Below, in pieces: positions 45,100 through 57,364 of a stretch of DNA of 64,000 bases (positions are counted from its first letter, which is position 1; every line of letters begins with the position of its first letter). Position numbers and translations under genes: made by a program. Below the pieces are notes generated by a model. It was not told where the DNA came from, did no database searches, and was given only the letters and a program-made list of their open reading frames with translations. The stretch is from Epiperipatus broadwayi (lineage: Eukaryota > Onychophora > Udeonychophora > Euonychophora > Peripatidae), in contig JAQFVV010006215.1 of NCBI GenBank assembly GCA_028023455.1, positions 10,003,950 to 10,067,949 of the forward strand, read 5' to 3'.

Positions 45100-46480
45100 C
45101 AATAATGTAAACTTTTTAACTAAGTATAAAAACAAATATGACCAATATATCACAACAGATAAAAGACATGGAAAGTGAAATGTCACAACAGATAAAAGAG
45201 ATGAAGGATATGTCTAATGATCTGGCACAGAACATAGTAAAAGATTTGTCACAGAGGCTAAATAATCTAAAAACAGAGATGTAGGGACTATATTAAAGTA
45301 ACAGCAGCAGGCTGGAAGAGGTGGAGACTAAGTAGCAACTAATGGAAAAAAAGATGCAAGGGCATGAGGAGAGAAATTAACTGAAAGGGTGAAAATCAGT
45401 AAAAAATTGCAGTGGCAGAATAGAAAAACTATAGAAACTGGTAGCAGGAAATGATAATAAGATGAGTCTTCAACAGACAATCAACAGCAGTGAAAAACAG
45501 ATGGCTGATCCACCAATTGTTGAAGCCATTAAATAACAAACAACAGTAACTGATAAAGTGGCACCCATGTGAGTGAGTGTAAAAGAGAAGGCAAAAGAAG
45601 CTTGGTCAAAATCCAGAGCAATGAATGAATTGGAATGAGGGTGGAGGACCTTAGCATAACTAGGGATGTTAGCCGAGAGGTCAATGCAGTCACCTTGCAA
45701 GCAAGTAGTGGGTTGCAGAGAGTTGTGAGTTCACCACCCAGTTGATGCTATGACATATGAAAAAAAAAAACTAGGGATGTAAACACAATAAGGGGATGCA
45801 AAAAATAAAATTAATTGATGGAAAGGTTGTGAGCTTAGGAAAAGAAAACAGTAGTCAGGATGAGTCTTGGGAGAATAGAAAAAAGGAAGGATTGACCCCC
45901 CCCCCCCAGTCTAACATCAATCAGTTCTTAAAGATCAGAGTATTCAAGGGACAAATGGGGAAAGCCTCTTTAGAGCACTTTAACAACTTAAAAAAATATT
46001 TCCAGATAAATTTAAGTGGTTGAAAGAAGTAAAATAGCCATTGCTTGCAATTACTGTCAAAGCAATGCCCAGTCATAGTGGAAATTCCTATTCCACCACC
46101 CAGTAATGTTTGAGGGCTATAAAGATGCTCTATTAAGAAATTTCAGGAGCAAAGAGCACCAGGTAACCATCCTGTATCAAGTGACGCAGGAGAAATGCAA
46201 AGCAAGTGGGGGTGAAAATTATTCAAAGTTCTTCAGGAAACAGGTGGCCAAGCTTAAAACATTAAAGATATGATGTACATCAGAGGATCAAATTGTCAGG
46301 ATAATCCACCATAATCTGCTCATCAGGATTGAGCAGATGCTAATTACAGCTAACATAAACTCAATAGAACTAGTGGTGAAATTATTAAACATGGTGGATA
46401 TGTCAGCAAGGCTGACTGCCTGACAAAGCTCAAGAGAATATAGGTATCAATGCTTTAAGCTGGGAAGGAAATAGGAATCC
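45100..46480 (+). pseudogene. F2 gag-like coding remnant
   Basis: The + strand translation near 45145-45280 gives QQIKDMESEMSQQIKEMKDM and LSQRLNNLKTEM, a coiled coil. The 75-codon piece at 45796-46023 has FLKIRVFKGQMGKASLEHFN. Near 46150-46420 QVTQEKCKASGGENYSKFFR, KQVAKLKTL and ELVVKLLNMVDMSARL follow. The order coiled coil, Y/F-x-G-x-x-x-x-E-x-F, then E-x-F-x-K-x-x-x-x-K-x-L resembles capsid regions of gypsy-type gag (family knowledge). Frameshifts, stops and a SINE insertion break it. Confidence 0.6.
45670..45769 (+). mobile_element. tRNA-derived SINE, 100 bp
   Basis: Flanked by the 11-bp target duplication ACTAGGGATGT (45659-45669 and 45770-45780). It begins with an A-box match, TAGCCGAGAGG, has CCTTGCAAGCAAG in the anticodon-arm position and a B-box-like GAGTTCACCAC at about 45728. 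It ends in an 11-base poly(A) tail. These are the hallmarks of a SINE mobilised by a LINE with poly(A) recognition. Inserted in the F2 gag remnant. Confidence 0.88.
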
Positions 46481-47366
46481 ATATGAATGCCCTCCATGGT
46501 ATAAGAAGGTCCATCCTAGAAGTCCCAGTCCAGTGCTAGATGGAAACCCCATAGAAAATATGATTGAAGATCTGGTCTACAAAGGGAAAGGGGCCCAGGC
46601 CACCTTCACTTAGGCCAGGGGGTAGTAAAGGAGTAGATAAAAGTTGGAGTCAGTTGAGTATGATGTTTGGAGGTCAGGAATGTGAACTGGTAGTTTTCTG
46701 GGTGTTGTGTATGGTGACAAGTCTGTGTCAGTATTTTCTGTACTTTAGAGTTGGAGATGGTAGAAATGCACAGGTTGGCTAGAGAATCCTTATGTAATTT
46801 GGAATCTCTATGGCAAAGTATGTACTCCATCACACAAAGGTGTGAAGGTACTTTAACTGCAGAGATGAAGATCCTCTGGCCCCATACTTTAAATGCAAAA
46901 GATTCTGTAAGCCTCAAATAAGGAATAATCATGTGTGCATTTATTTAAGGTTATATATATTTTTAAAGGGCTCTTGATTAAGAAAGACCATTAGTCTGTC
47001 AATGCATAAGATTTTATAAGCCTCCAAATGAATTATTGAGGATGCATTGTTTGGAGTTTTGTATTCTTACTTTGCATAGATGTCAAAGGATTCTAGATGA
47101 ATTAGAGACCTCTATGCTAGCATTGTGTGTCTTATTATTTTTAGCTCAGGAGTCAGAATGATGATGTGGTCTTGGTCTGGCACATCAATGCATAGGGGTG
47201 GGGGTTTGTACCTTGGGCTGTTGAATGTTATCTCAGCCATATTCTAATAAGTAAGACAAGGGAGGGGGGATTTAAACATATATGTAGATTGGTGAAATGT
47301 AGCTTATTAGTGAAGACATTAAATGGCTAATCCCATTTTAACATCTCATCAGAGAGGGATGTATTG
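46480..47366. other. F2 interior after gag, no domain recognised
   Basis: No RT, integrase or zinc knuckle could be read in any frame. Purine-rich runs (ACAAGGGAGGGGGGATTT near 47256-47273 and AGAGAGGGATG at 47351-47361) may include the polypurine tract; the second lies within six bases of the right LTR. Confidence 0.5.
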
Positions 47367-49940
47367 TGCTGGGCACTCTTGGAGTGGCCATGCACAACAT
47401 GACTATAGTCAAAGCTACAGTTTGTATATATATAATAAAAATATTGTTTTAAGTTTATGTATCATTAAATATTTGCAATAATTAAACAGATACGGACTAT
47501 AAAATGTACTATAAATGTGTGTAATATTTTTTTATTGCTTTTTATATAAATGCAAATGTCTCACATTTGTAATTTTATCCTTAAATTTGTTTACATGTTG
47601 GGACATGTTATAAAAAAAAGATAAAATGATTGAAAGTAACTTTAAATGTTCCAACATGTCTATATTTTATTTTTAATTTTTTAACAGTTATTTTTTCTGC
47701 TAATGCATTAAGCAAAGTCAGGTGGCCATTGTCTTAACAAATGTTAAAATGCACTAATGTATTAATGGTCACACAGCTTTATATTTTTATTTTTACAAAC
47801 AAATGAGTTCAAGGAAATCAGATGCCAATACTTGCAGAGGAAAATCTTATTTATTTATTGGATCATTATTTTTTGACGTCAATAGAGGAAAATCTTTATT
47901 TATTTGTTGGATCAATATTTTTTTTTAGTTTTAAGCCTTTGTAATAAAAAGTTGCCTTTGAATTGATGTTAACAGTTAAAGTGATCTGAGATAACCTAGG
48001 ATAAAAATTAGAATTAAAAAATTTTTTAAAAGATGTAATAAATGATAATAATAGAAAAATGTAAAAAAAATTATATGCATTGCCTAAATCCATTAGCCAT
48101 TATATTAAAAGTTGGCTGACACAATAGTTCCAAAGGGGGTACCCAGATTTATAAAGTAATGAGTGTGCTATATACCTTATGTTGTAGTCATGGTCTCTTG
48201 TCACTCTCAAAATTTTACTTTTATATGGATGTTTTCATTAAGATTATGATTCTCACATATTAATATACTTAGTATTTTGGTAGTTGTTGCTAGGGTCATC
48301 ACAGAAGAATTATAGGTGCAGAAATCTTGCAGTGCAATAATGAACACTTGTCATTTATCTGATTGCTGGCTATATGCTTCTGAGGCTATATATCCTGGGT
48401 GCAATTAATAAGAAGATGTTGACTGTATAATCCTATACAAATTTTAAAAAAGGTTACTAAACCAAGCTGAGCTCCAGTAAAAATCTCTTCTGGTTAAGCT
48501 AAAGAGCAGTTTTATTGATACTGCCATGGCAGAGAAAGTATTGGATACAAACTGCAAGATGAAGAAAACTTATATATCAGTGAGATGATTATGGGATAGA
48601 ATACTGCTCCAATGCACCCATCCAGCTCTGTCCCAGCCATTAACATGCAGTCACCTAAGATCCAGCTAATGATGATGATGAAGATTTGCAGACCAATGCC
48701 TTATTGAAGTGAAGTCCCCCGCTGTCCTACTGATTAGATTTATAATGCACTCAGACACCCCAAGTCCGGATGAAGTCTGAAGACACCGGAGTGTATAATT
48801 TTCTTATCTATTTAATATTTGTTTGTCTTCAATACTATTTGTATGCTCTTTATATATAACTCATCAAAATGAACTGTATTGATACAGACATTTTAATTTC
48901 TTGGTTTAGTATATGTATGTCAGATTATTTATCCGCCAAGTGCAGGATATTTTTTTCATGCTAGACATCTTTTCACATTAAGCTCAAGATATATGTACAT
49001 TATACAAACACATATGCATGTTCTATCATACTTTTCTCATCTTTAAATTATACATATGTGTATAAATTCAAGAATTATGAAACAGATTCAAATAATGTTA
49101 CTTGATATCTATGTGTGCTCGATATGTATATCAGTGTACATCTGTGAAAATGTTATTAAATAGTGGAATGGATGTACGTATGGACATACATGTACTACTA
49201 TATTTTCATTGATATTATGTGAACTAGTATAATGCCTAGTATATATGTGTATGGGTATAGAACTCAGATCACTTCATTCAAAGATATTTTAATGAATTAG
49301 GGGAGGGATTTTCACCAACTAAATGACTATGTGTATTATGAAGAGAGCAGAAGATTACAGAATGTATTTTCTTTCTTGATACTTGTATAATTGGTAATGA
49401 GTTATGTGGGGGTTAGTAAATATTTATTCATTTACTTTTTAAATTATTTGTTGCATGAGTGTTTTATTTATTTTATTTTCCAAATGATTTAATGTACATT
49501 TCCGAAAGCAGCTTGATCCACATAAAATAACCTGAGATAAAGAGAAGACTGAGATTAGCCTAATGGGATACTATTTTATCAAGGATTAAATATTTGATGT
49601 CATGCAGGTATCTATTTTTGTTTATATGTTTTACATAATTGGTTGATAGCTGCATATCCTTTTGGGAGGTGACTTTCTCTTTCTGGGAGTGGTGCATAAC
49701 AGCCAAGTTTAAATACAGTCTTTCAAAATTATGCAGCAGCCAACACTTTGATATACATCAGCATGGCAATGAACTTTTAACAAGAGAGGTATTAAGATAA
49801 CTAGCTTGGGTTCCAGTCAGGTGATTTACAAATATAAAATACATATTTCTAATTAAATTGTTATCAATGCCTTACTCTGATGCATAACATTTATTTCATG
49901 TTCAATGTGTATACTTGGAAGGGATCCACAGGATGGAGAG
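47367..49940 (+). repeat. F2 3' LTR
   Basis: Starts TGCTGGGCACTCTTGGAGTG. Mate of 41671-44335. It carries a private short tandem duplication at about 47837-47925 (GAGGAAAATCTTATTTATTT repeated with changes). It runs into a (TTA)n tract at 49944. Confidence 0.82.
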
Positions 49941-52704
49941 GTTTTATTATTATTATTATTATTTGGCTTCCAAATAAGGCTATACACTAAAAGAGATTTG
50001 AGAAAATTCAATTCTTGAAAGACAATTATGAGAATATTTGTCTACTGGAAAATAATAACTTTATATATAGATAATTATAAATGAGAGCATTTAAATAGAT
50101 GGAGGGGGGGGGGCAGTAGGATATGTACTGTGACCTTGTATTGTTATAATTTATAATTATTTGGAATTTGATTAATGACCAACACCAAAAGTGTAATATT
50201 TCAATATTTTCCATATATAAAGCAATGTTAATAATACCGTTAACTTCTTATATTTCAATGGTGGAGTTAAATATTGAAAAAATACTCTCATTCAAAATAA
50301 TAATATACATATAACTCTGAAGTTTATTATCATTATTGTATATAAAAAAATTGATGGTAAACCTATTTCTAGAATAACAAGATCAAATATGTATCATTAG
50401 AATTATAACTTTAGTATGATACTTCACAAGCTAGATTCTCAAAGAATTATCCACAAGCTAGATTCCCAAAGAATCATTTTCATTAATTTGTAAAGAATGT
50501 TCACTTTTTGTTATATTGATTCCAATCTATTTTATCATACATCTGACAAGATAGCAAGAAGTGGGTATTATTGGGTATTATTTACAAGTTCATTTAAATG
50601 ATTCTTTAAAAATCTAACTTATGAATTACATTAGCTATCTATTTGGATTTAATTATTTTGTAAATAAATTTATATTTTTAGTATTACATATTTGATAAGT
50701 CATAAAATAAAATCATTGTCATTTTATTGTACTATTATAATTATAAAAAAAAAAACTAAGATGTCGTTAAAGAATAACCACTTTTAATATATGATTTGAT
50801 ACATTTTCTATAATTACATTTGTCAATAATAAAGAATTTTTTTATATAACTTAATAATAAAATTAATGAATTGACAGCAATGGAAGAGAAAATAGTGAGT
50901 AATAGGCAATTAAATGCTTGCAGTATACAGCCATAAATAAACTAGCATAAAACTCCCCAGATAAGATTGTACAAGAATGTTTTCCACCATTGTTGTTCAA
51001 TCACATTCTTAAGTAGCAATGAGTTTCAATATGATTCACACACTGGTTATAACTTTAAGTTGGTTGCCTGTCTTTGTTGTTCTTATTTTTAATGAGCATG
51101 AAGACTTGTGAGGAGAAGGCCATTATGCTGTTATAGCAGAAATTCACTTTTTATGTTATAGTTTATTAGTCATATCAGCCATAAAGATAATATCTTTATA
51201 TGTAGAATATATTATATACATATAATATAGATATAGTAGAATATGATAATAATATTATTGATGTAATTATTGCTTTCTTCATTTTCATAAGCAAAAGTAA
51301 CAACTGGCAAGCAGGATAAAAATTGGTGTAGGTAGTCTCTTTTGAAGAATTGATTCCATTAACTGGGTAATTGGATAATATATGTAGATCATTTCAGATT
51401 CTTCCTAAACATCAATAACATTGCTAAGGATGAAGTTAAACTTACAATATTAGTGTGGGAGTATTCTATTCGAAAGTTATGCCTGTATATCCAATCTAAT
51501 TTTTATATGAAATGACAATCAAAATTTTTAGTTATTTTATCTCTAATCATTAATCTATCAAACAGTTATGAAAAAGGCTATATTTATGATTAAAATAGCT
51601 TAACAAATGAAGCACTTAGAGAAATGTTTATCTGTATCATAAGATATGACAAGGTATGAATCAAATGCTTATGAAACAAAACAATATTTAAGTTGGTTTT
51701 TGTTCAAGTAACTTTCTCTAAAATTACAGTAAATCAAACAATGCTATTTGCATACAACAATTTAGAAATTATAACTATATATCTACAGCACAGTTATAAA
51801 GGTAGGTCATAATGTAAATATCAGCCCTGAGGAAACTTACATTAAAAAGTGTCATTATTGTGATGATGATTATGATACATAACATGGCATTTTTAAAAAA
51901 ATGTGTAAAATTTTATTTAAAAATCAGCAGTAAATATAAAAAGGCCATACTGAATACAAAATACTATCTATTCTCTTGCGTCAGGAAAAGTTTCAAGGAA
52001 AACTTTAAAAAAAAGAAGCAAAATAAAAGAGTGCTACATCATAAGCAACTTCAAATTAGAAACTGATTTTCAGAGAAATAAAGTACTGTTGTTAGAGAAA
52101 GTTATGGTAAAATGTATGTAGAGACAAATTTAATAAGACTGTCTTGTGGCTATCAATTAAACAGAACGTGCAACTAAATGTATGACAAAATTTTAATTAA
52201 TTTCGGGTTGATAAAGAAGCACTCAAGATAATATATGATGTAAAAAAATCACAATATCTATAAATAACTGAAATACAGGCTTATTATATACCTGTATCAA
52301 TACATGTAATATATAGGATATATGAGCACAGACTTTCACACAATCCATTACTCTAAACACATATATATCAAAAAGATAAATAATCACCAATATATGTATT
52401 TCATGCTAAACCAGAAATCATCAGTTGGTCCAGATTATCATCTTTACACATATATGCAGTAAGTGTTCAGATATATATTAAGATAGCCAATCTTCATAAT
52501 TTAATGGACAGGCTTCAATTCACTCCACCCTCCAACCATCCATACAATTGAAAATCTGATGATGGAACACTCAAAGATCACCCTAGACTGAGATTCATGT
52601 CACACCTATGTTGACCTAAAGTCAATCTGACCCCTCATATACAGGATCTAATCCATACAAGGGATGGACAGACATCTCTACTATGTAATAACTAAAATAC
52701 AGGT

Positions 52705-52801
52705 TTATTATATATCTATATATAAAAATTTAATATTTGATCACAAACATCCTATCATATATCTATATATGAAAATTTAATATTTGATCACAAACACTCT
52801 G
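52705..52801. repeat. Short tandem duplication
   Basis: Two copies of TATCTATATAT(A/G)AAAATTTAATATTTGATCACAAACA, at about 52712-52750 and 52758-52796. Simple replication slippage is sufficient. Confidence 0.75.
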
Positions 52802-53749
52802 ATAGGATCATCATAACTGTTAAAGGTATTCCCAACAGCAAGTATGTCCCAAAGGAATGCATTGATTATTTACATCTGCATACAAGAAAGATTTTCTTGT
52901 AGCTGTTTAAAGGAATTTTTCTAACAAAATTTACCCAATTGGTTTATTGATTTACCTTCAACTGCTTACAATTTTTTTTTATTATAGTATAAGGCAGGGT
53001 AAGGAGCTCTCCCATGCAGATGTCCTGACAACCTATGAAAGTATAAAATATTGAGAAAAACAAAAAACTAAAAATGGCAGAATTAATAAACATTAAAAAT
53101 TTCTAATTATAAAATGAGTGATTAGACAAGTTGGCACTTGATTGGCCCAGCAATTAAATAGAAATACTGCACAAAGTATTATAGATCTGATGTAATGATA
53201 TTTTCAATAATTAAAAAAAATAGCACTTGAGTATTTCATGTTGCTATTTCTCTTAAAGATGACAATCAGAAGTTAAATCTCATTTACTGGCATCCTGAAA
53301 TAAAACACATAAAAATGCATATAAGGTCACTTATAATGTGGTGACTAAAACACAAAAATACATATAAAATCATATAATGGGGTAGCCAGAGATTAAAAAA
53401 TATAACCAATTTTTAAAAGTTTAGAAATATGTAATATGCTAGAAACTGCTTGCCAGTAGCTAAAGAACTGGTCTATAGAATTAAAAACAGTTCTTAATAA
53501 TTAATACCTATTCAAAGTGATTAAAAATTACAAATGCTCTCTCAACACATCTTCTATGACTATAAAAGCTTTGGAAAAATTGTGAGACATCTATAGGGCA
53601 TCCCATATTATTGTCAGTCAATAAAATAGCATTCACCTCTGTACAATTCAGAGTGTGTTACGAACCCAACTGTATTTAACACATATTTCCATCATAGTTA
53701 GGATGAACAGATAGTTCAAGAAAAAAATAAATGATTTATTAAGAAGATA

Positions 53750-54001
53750 AATAGACACTGAATCATCTGTATAATATGAATACTGTTTAAATGCAACAAA
53801 CACTCCATCCCTACAACAATCCTGGAGAAATCCTTTGCATGGTTACTTGTGGAAAATAGGTTCAAAACAAAGTTGAATAGACACTGAATCATCTGTACAA
53901 TATGAATACTGTTTAAATGCAACAAACACTCCATCCCTAAAACAATCCTGGGGAAATCCTTCGCATGGTTACTTATGGAAAATAGGTTCAAAACAAAGTT
54001 G
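53750..54001. repeat. 126-bp tandem duplication
   Basis: Two units, 53750-53875 and 53876-54001, both starting AATAGACACTGAATCATCTG and ending CAAAACAAAGTTG with very few differences, so recent. The unit length is a multiple of three, which makes a 91-codon antisense ORF with a repeated 42-residue block. I see no reason to call that a gene. Confidence 0.88.
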
Positions 54002-54568
54002 AATAGTTCAATTCAGAATGAGAAGAGAAAGAAAATAATTACAAAATATAAGCTCAGTAAAAATGGAAATAGGTTATTATACATAATTTAACATATTAAA
54101 TATATAAAATGTAATATGTAAAAAATGAATGCTTACCATGCTCATTATTGTCATTTATTGTAAACTTGAGTAATCCGTGATTACCAGACATATAATTGTA
54201 TTTAAATATTTATCTTCAAACTATTTCCTGACTTTTACCTTTATTAATGAAATTTTAGGATTCAAAATTAAACCGATGTAATCAATTATCTAGCAAATCC
54301 TTCATTTTCACTTTTCTAATTTAGACTAAAAACCTGAAATTTAAATCAACCTAAAATTTTTAAGTCAAGTCAAACCTCATTGAATAGTCATGTAAATTTG
54401 ACTGCAGTTCATTATCTATATGTTTTAAGACGGATTTTTTATTATCTCCAGATTATGTTACATGATAAAATAAAAGCAGTTCTTTATTGCCACCTACAAT
54501 AAGTTTGAATAATCAGTGTTTACTAGTCACTTTATGTTGGATTTAAATGCAATAAACTTTCTTGTTTT

Positions 54569-57130
54569 TGTAACAATCAGAAAACATGTGACTCGTAAAC
54601 ATAGTGCAGAATTCGACCACCATACAGAACAGCAGCACCATCGAGTAGCGAAGCCACCCGTGGTACTGAGTTCGAACATAGTTTATCGGTTCCACAATAC
54701 AATCCACGAAGCAACGCATCTGAGGCGACATTAGTAAATATTTCCTTAGGCACGGTGGTCAGGGATATGCAAGAGACTCATGATTTTATTCTCGAGTTAG
54801 CCAATAATCAAACTAATATTAATTAAACATTCATATTTACATAATTGAGGAAATATTATATAGAATGGGTATCGAATAAATGAAACGTAAATGCAAACAT
54901 ATAGTTTAAAATTATTTATTAACACATTTTAATAAAACAATCTAATAATATTTTATGGACTAACAGCTTCAGTAGCGGGATTTGCGACATGATTATATTT
55001 TAAAGAATACATTTATTTATTTAGACATTATTTTATATTGATGATTTCAGTAGCGGTACTTCCGATACTGTAATGTTTACAAAAGGAATACATTTATTTG
55101 AAGGCGTAATCTAGCTACCTAAAATTCTCGAGTGAGTATTTCTAATGCATGCCTGGAGGGATTTATACCTTTGCAATGCAAGAGTCTAAAGTAAGATTTA
55201 AGAGTAGCGGCGGACATATATTTATTTAATTAAAATATTTATCTTATGACTAAGGGCAAACATTTATTTGAGAGTGAATTATGAAGATAATGCAGAGGCG
55301 GAGTGATATATAGAATAATAGAATTGAGCAAAGGAACATGTGGTACGCTTTAGAAAGGCGATATGGAATGGCAGTATATTGAAACTGCAATGCCGCGAAT
55401 GAGTTTATAAAACTGTCGGGCTGGTCTCTGCCGTGGCCCGACGAAGTAAGGTGTCACATAAGCATAACCAGGGACAAGCGGTACGTGTCGCAATTTGCCA
55501 GCTGGCTGCATGACAGGTCAAATCCTACGGGAGCATTTATTATGTCCGCTTGTGCAGGACGACGGGGGTTAATTTCAACCCTGAAGAATCCGGAATATTT
55601 ACGGCGGAATAGATCATCGCATCTCTAAAACGTAACACATGTATACTGTATAAACGATTATGATGAGATTTCAACAGATTTCTAACTCGGTCCTACATTA
55701 TCAACATTTATTAAAGAATGTTGGCGACTCTCAAAGAAATGTAATTTTCTGGAATTATTCATGATGATTTAGTAAATACAAAACATATATATAAATTGGG
55801 AATTATTATAACTAATACGTCAGCCATTTGCGAAGTTGTAGACCCCTGCATTACAATAAATGAAGCATTAAATGCGTGTCGATTTATATGAAAGTTAAGT
55901 TATTAAAGAAAGTAAATATTAATGAAAATTTGACACGCATTCATTGTTTTAAGCGATCATAGATTTAAACTTTGAAAATTGAAATAATTATGAGCATGCA
56001 ATAATTAAATAATAACTATAGATAGAAATGTAGATTATAGAAATACGCACCCAAGATAGAATGAGGTAAGCTAGATTAGTAGAGAAATTTACACATTAAG
56101 TTAATTATTCAGTTTTAGCTATACATATGGTAGTTTTTACATTTTATAATTTAGATAAGTATTATGAAGAAGAGCTATAGCATATTATTAGAGTACTCTA
56201 GAGTTTGAACACAGACAGGTACCTGTTTTATAAGAAGTTTTCTTATTCCATGAGTTTAGCAGCAAAAGGTTCACGAGTGGCAAGTCTTTCTTGTATTTAG
56301 ATATTTCATTTAATTTCACAGCAGCAGCAGCTTTTTTATTTATTTCAGGAAAATCTTCATGGTGAATTTATGATGGGCAATGGAAAGTTCAGCATCCGAT
56401 AGGCCATCTCCCGATGGAGAATAATCTAGGTGCTTTACTCGGTCATACCTTGGCAGAAACAAATTATTTTATATTTTTGGAGACTCTCAGTGATCGAGAG
56501 CAAAGCTAAAGTTTTAGTGAATGTCTCCAGCAAGTCTAAGATGGCCTCTTTTTTTTTATCTTGATCTTTCACATTTTTGTTAAGGTATTTTTAGGTTCTA
56601 CTTAATCTGCCCTGAGGATAATCAATGCATTTTGTTGGTTTTTTAATTAAAGAAAGCTGCCGTTCTATTGTTTCCATTTACTAATTATATTTTGGGGAAT
56701 TTTTCTTTAATTAATCTATTATCTATCACTGACTGATGCTTTTAAATTTCAAAAACAAAAAGGGAACATAAGATTATTTTAACTTTTAATTAAATATTAC
56801 ATCAGATTTTTTTAGAATTATTATTAAACGAAATTTAAACAAAGCAATAAATACGAACTTTATAATCCAAAATAAATGATTAAAATTATACAAAATTATA
56901 TAACTAAAAGAAATCTAAATTATATTATTTTATCCCTATTTATTGCGTTTAATTTGAGATCGAAATGTGTGCATGTTTATGCTGAATTCTACATATATTT
57001 ATACATTTTTAATATTGCTACACACACAATTCGATACCAAAAAGTTTAAATTTGGGCGGGATAGATCGGTCAGTGAGAGACGACAGAAAAAGGTGAAACT
57101 TAAGATTCGAATACGAATCTTACTGTTTCA
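54569..57130 (-). mobile_element. X-LTR B2: long noncoding terminal repeat
   Basis: Full-length relative of X-LTR B1: starts TGTAACAATCAGAAAACATG, ends TACTGTTTCA. The left box CACGGTGGTCAGGGATATGC is at 54751-54770 and the terminal hairpin at 57094-57130. Flanks TTTT and TTAT match at 3 of 4. Divergence from B1 is spread along the whole length. Short open stretches at 54516-54734 (both strands) and 56967-57224 are not conserved as proteins. Confidence 0.75.
57094..57130 (-). promoter_or_regulatory. X-LTR B2 terminal hairpin
   Basis: TGAAAC, arm TAAGATTCG, loop AATA, arm CGAATCTTA, GTTTCA. Identical stem to B1; the only change in the hairpin is in the loop (AATG to AATA). Confidence 0.82.
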
Positions 57131-57364
57131 TTATAGAGTATGGAGTTGTTCTTTCTGGAGAAATAAACAATTTGATATTATTAAAATACTTTACCAGAGA
57201 AAAAAGGTTCCTATAGTTAATTAAACATTGAGAATAGTAAACTATACAGATATTAAACTGGAATCAGATTTATATGATTGTTCAAGACTTGGATTCAAAC
57301 CTTAGGCTAATTTTAATTTCAGGAGTTTAGAATGATTAGGAAAATGGGGTTTAAAGGTAGTTAC
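57131..57364. other. Spacer between two X-LTRs
   Basis: 234 bases with a short + strand open stretch (FWRNKQFDIIKILYQRKKVP) that continues from the B2 end. I cannot assign it. Confidence 0.4.

Larger units (their letters stand above)
41671..49940 (+). mobile_element. Gag-only LTR retrotransposon (F2) with ~2.6-kb LTRs
   Basis: Two long direct repeats (41671-44335 and 47367-49940) enclose a 3-kb interior with a primer-binding site 20 bases after the left LTR and gag-like coding remnants. No protease, RT, RNase H or integrase could be found, so this is a non-autonomous element of the terminal-repeat-plus-gag type. Both outer edges lie in TTA-repeat DNA, which hides the target duplication. The two LTRs differ by many substitutions and by indels, so the insertion is old. 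Confidence 0.82.
49941..54568. other. AT-rich stretch without recognisable genes
   Basis: No transposon domain or credible ORF. Contents: a (TTA)n tract at 49944-49963, a G run at 50104-50112, (TATA)-rich microsatellite near 51200-51240, and two short tandem duplications listed separately. The DNA around 52500-52660 is less AT-rich (ACTCCACCCTCCAACCATCC) but encodes nothing visible. Confidence 0.5.

Noticed and set aside
44941-45700. Antisense ORFs of 76-81 codons in the F2 interior
   Set aside because: They are shadows of the gag-like strand and lack domains.
41671-49940. A plain segmental duplication as the explanation for the 2.6-kb direct repeats
   Set aside because: A TGG-starting primer-binding site shortly after the left copy, gag-like sequence between the copies and similarity stopping at TG-type edges fit LTRs better; it is kept as the alternative in the findings.
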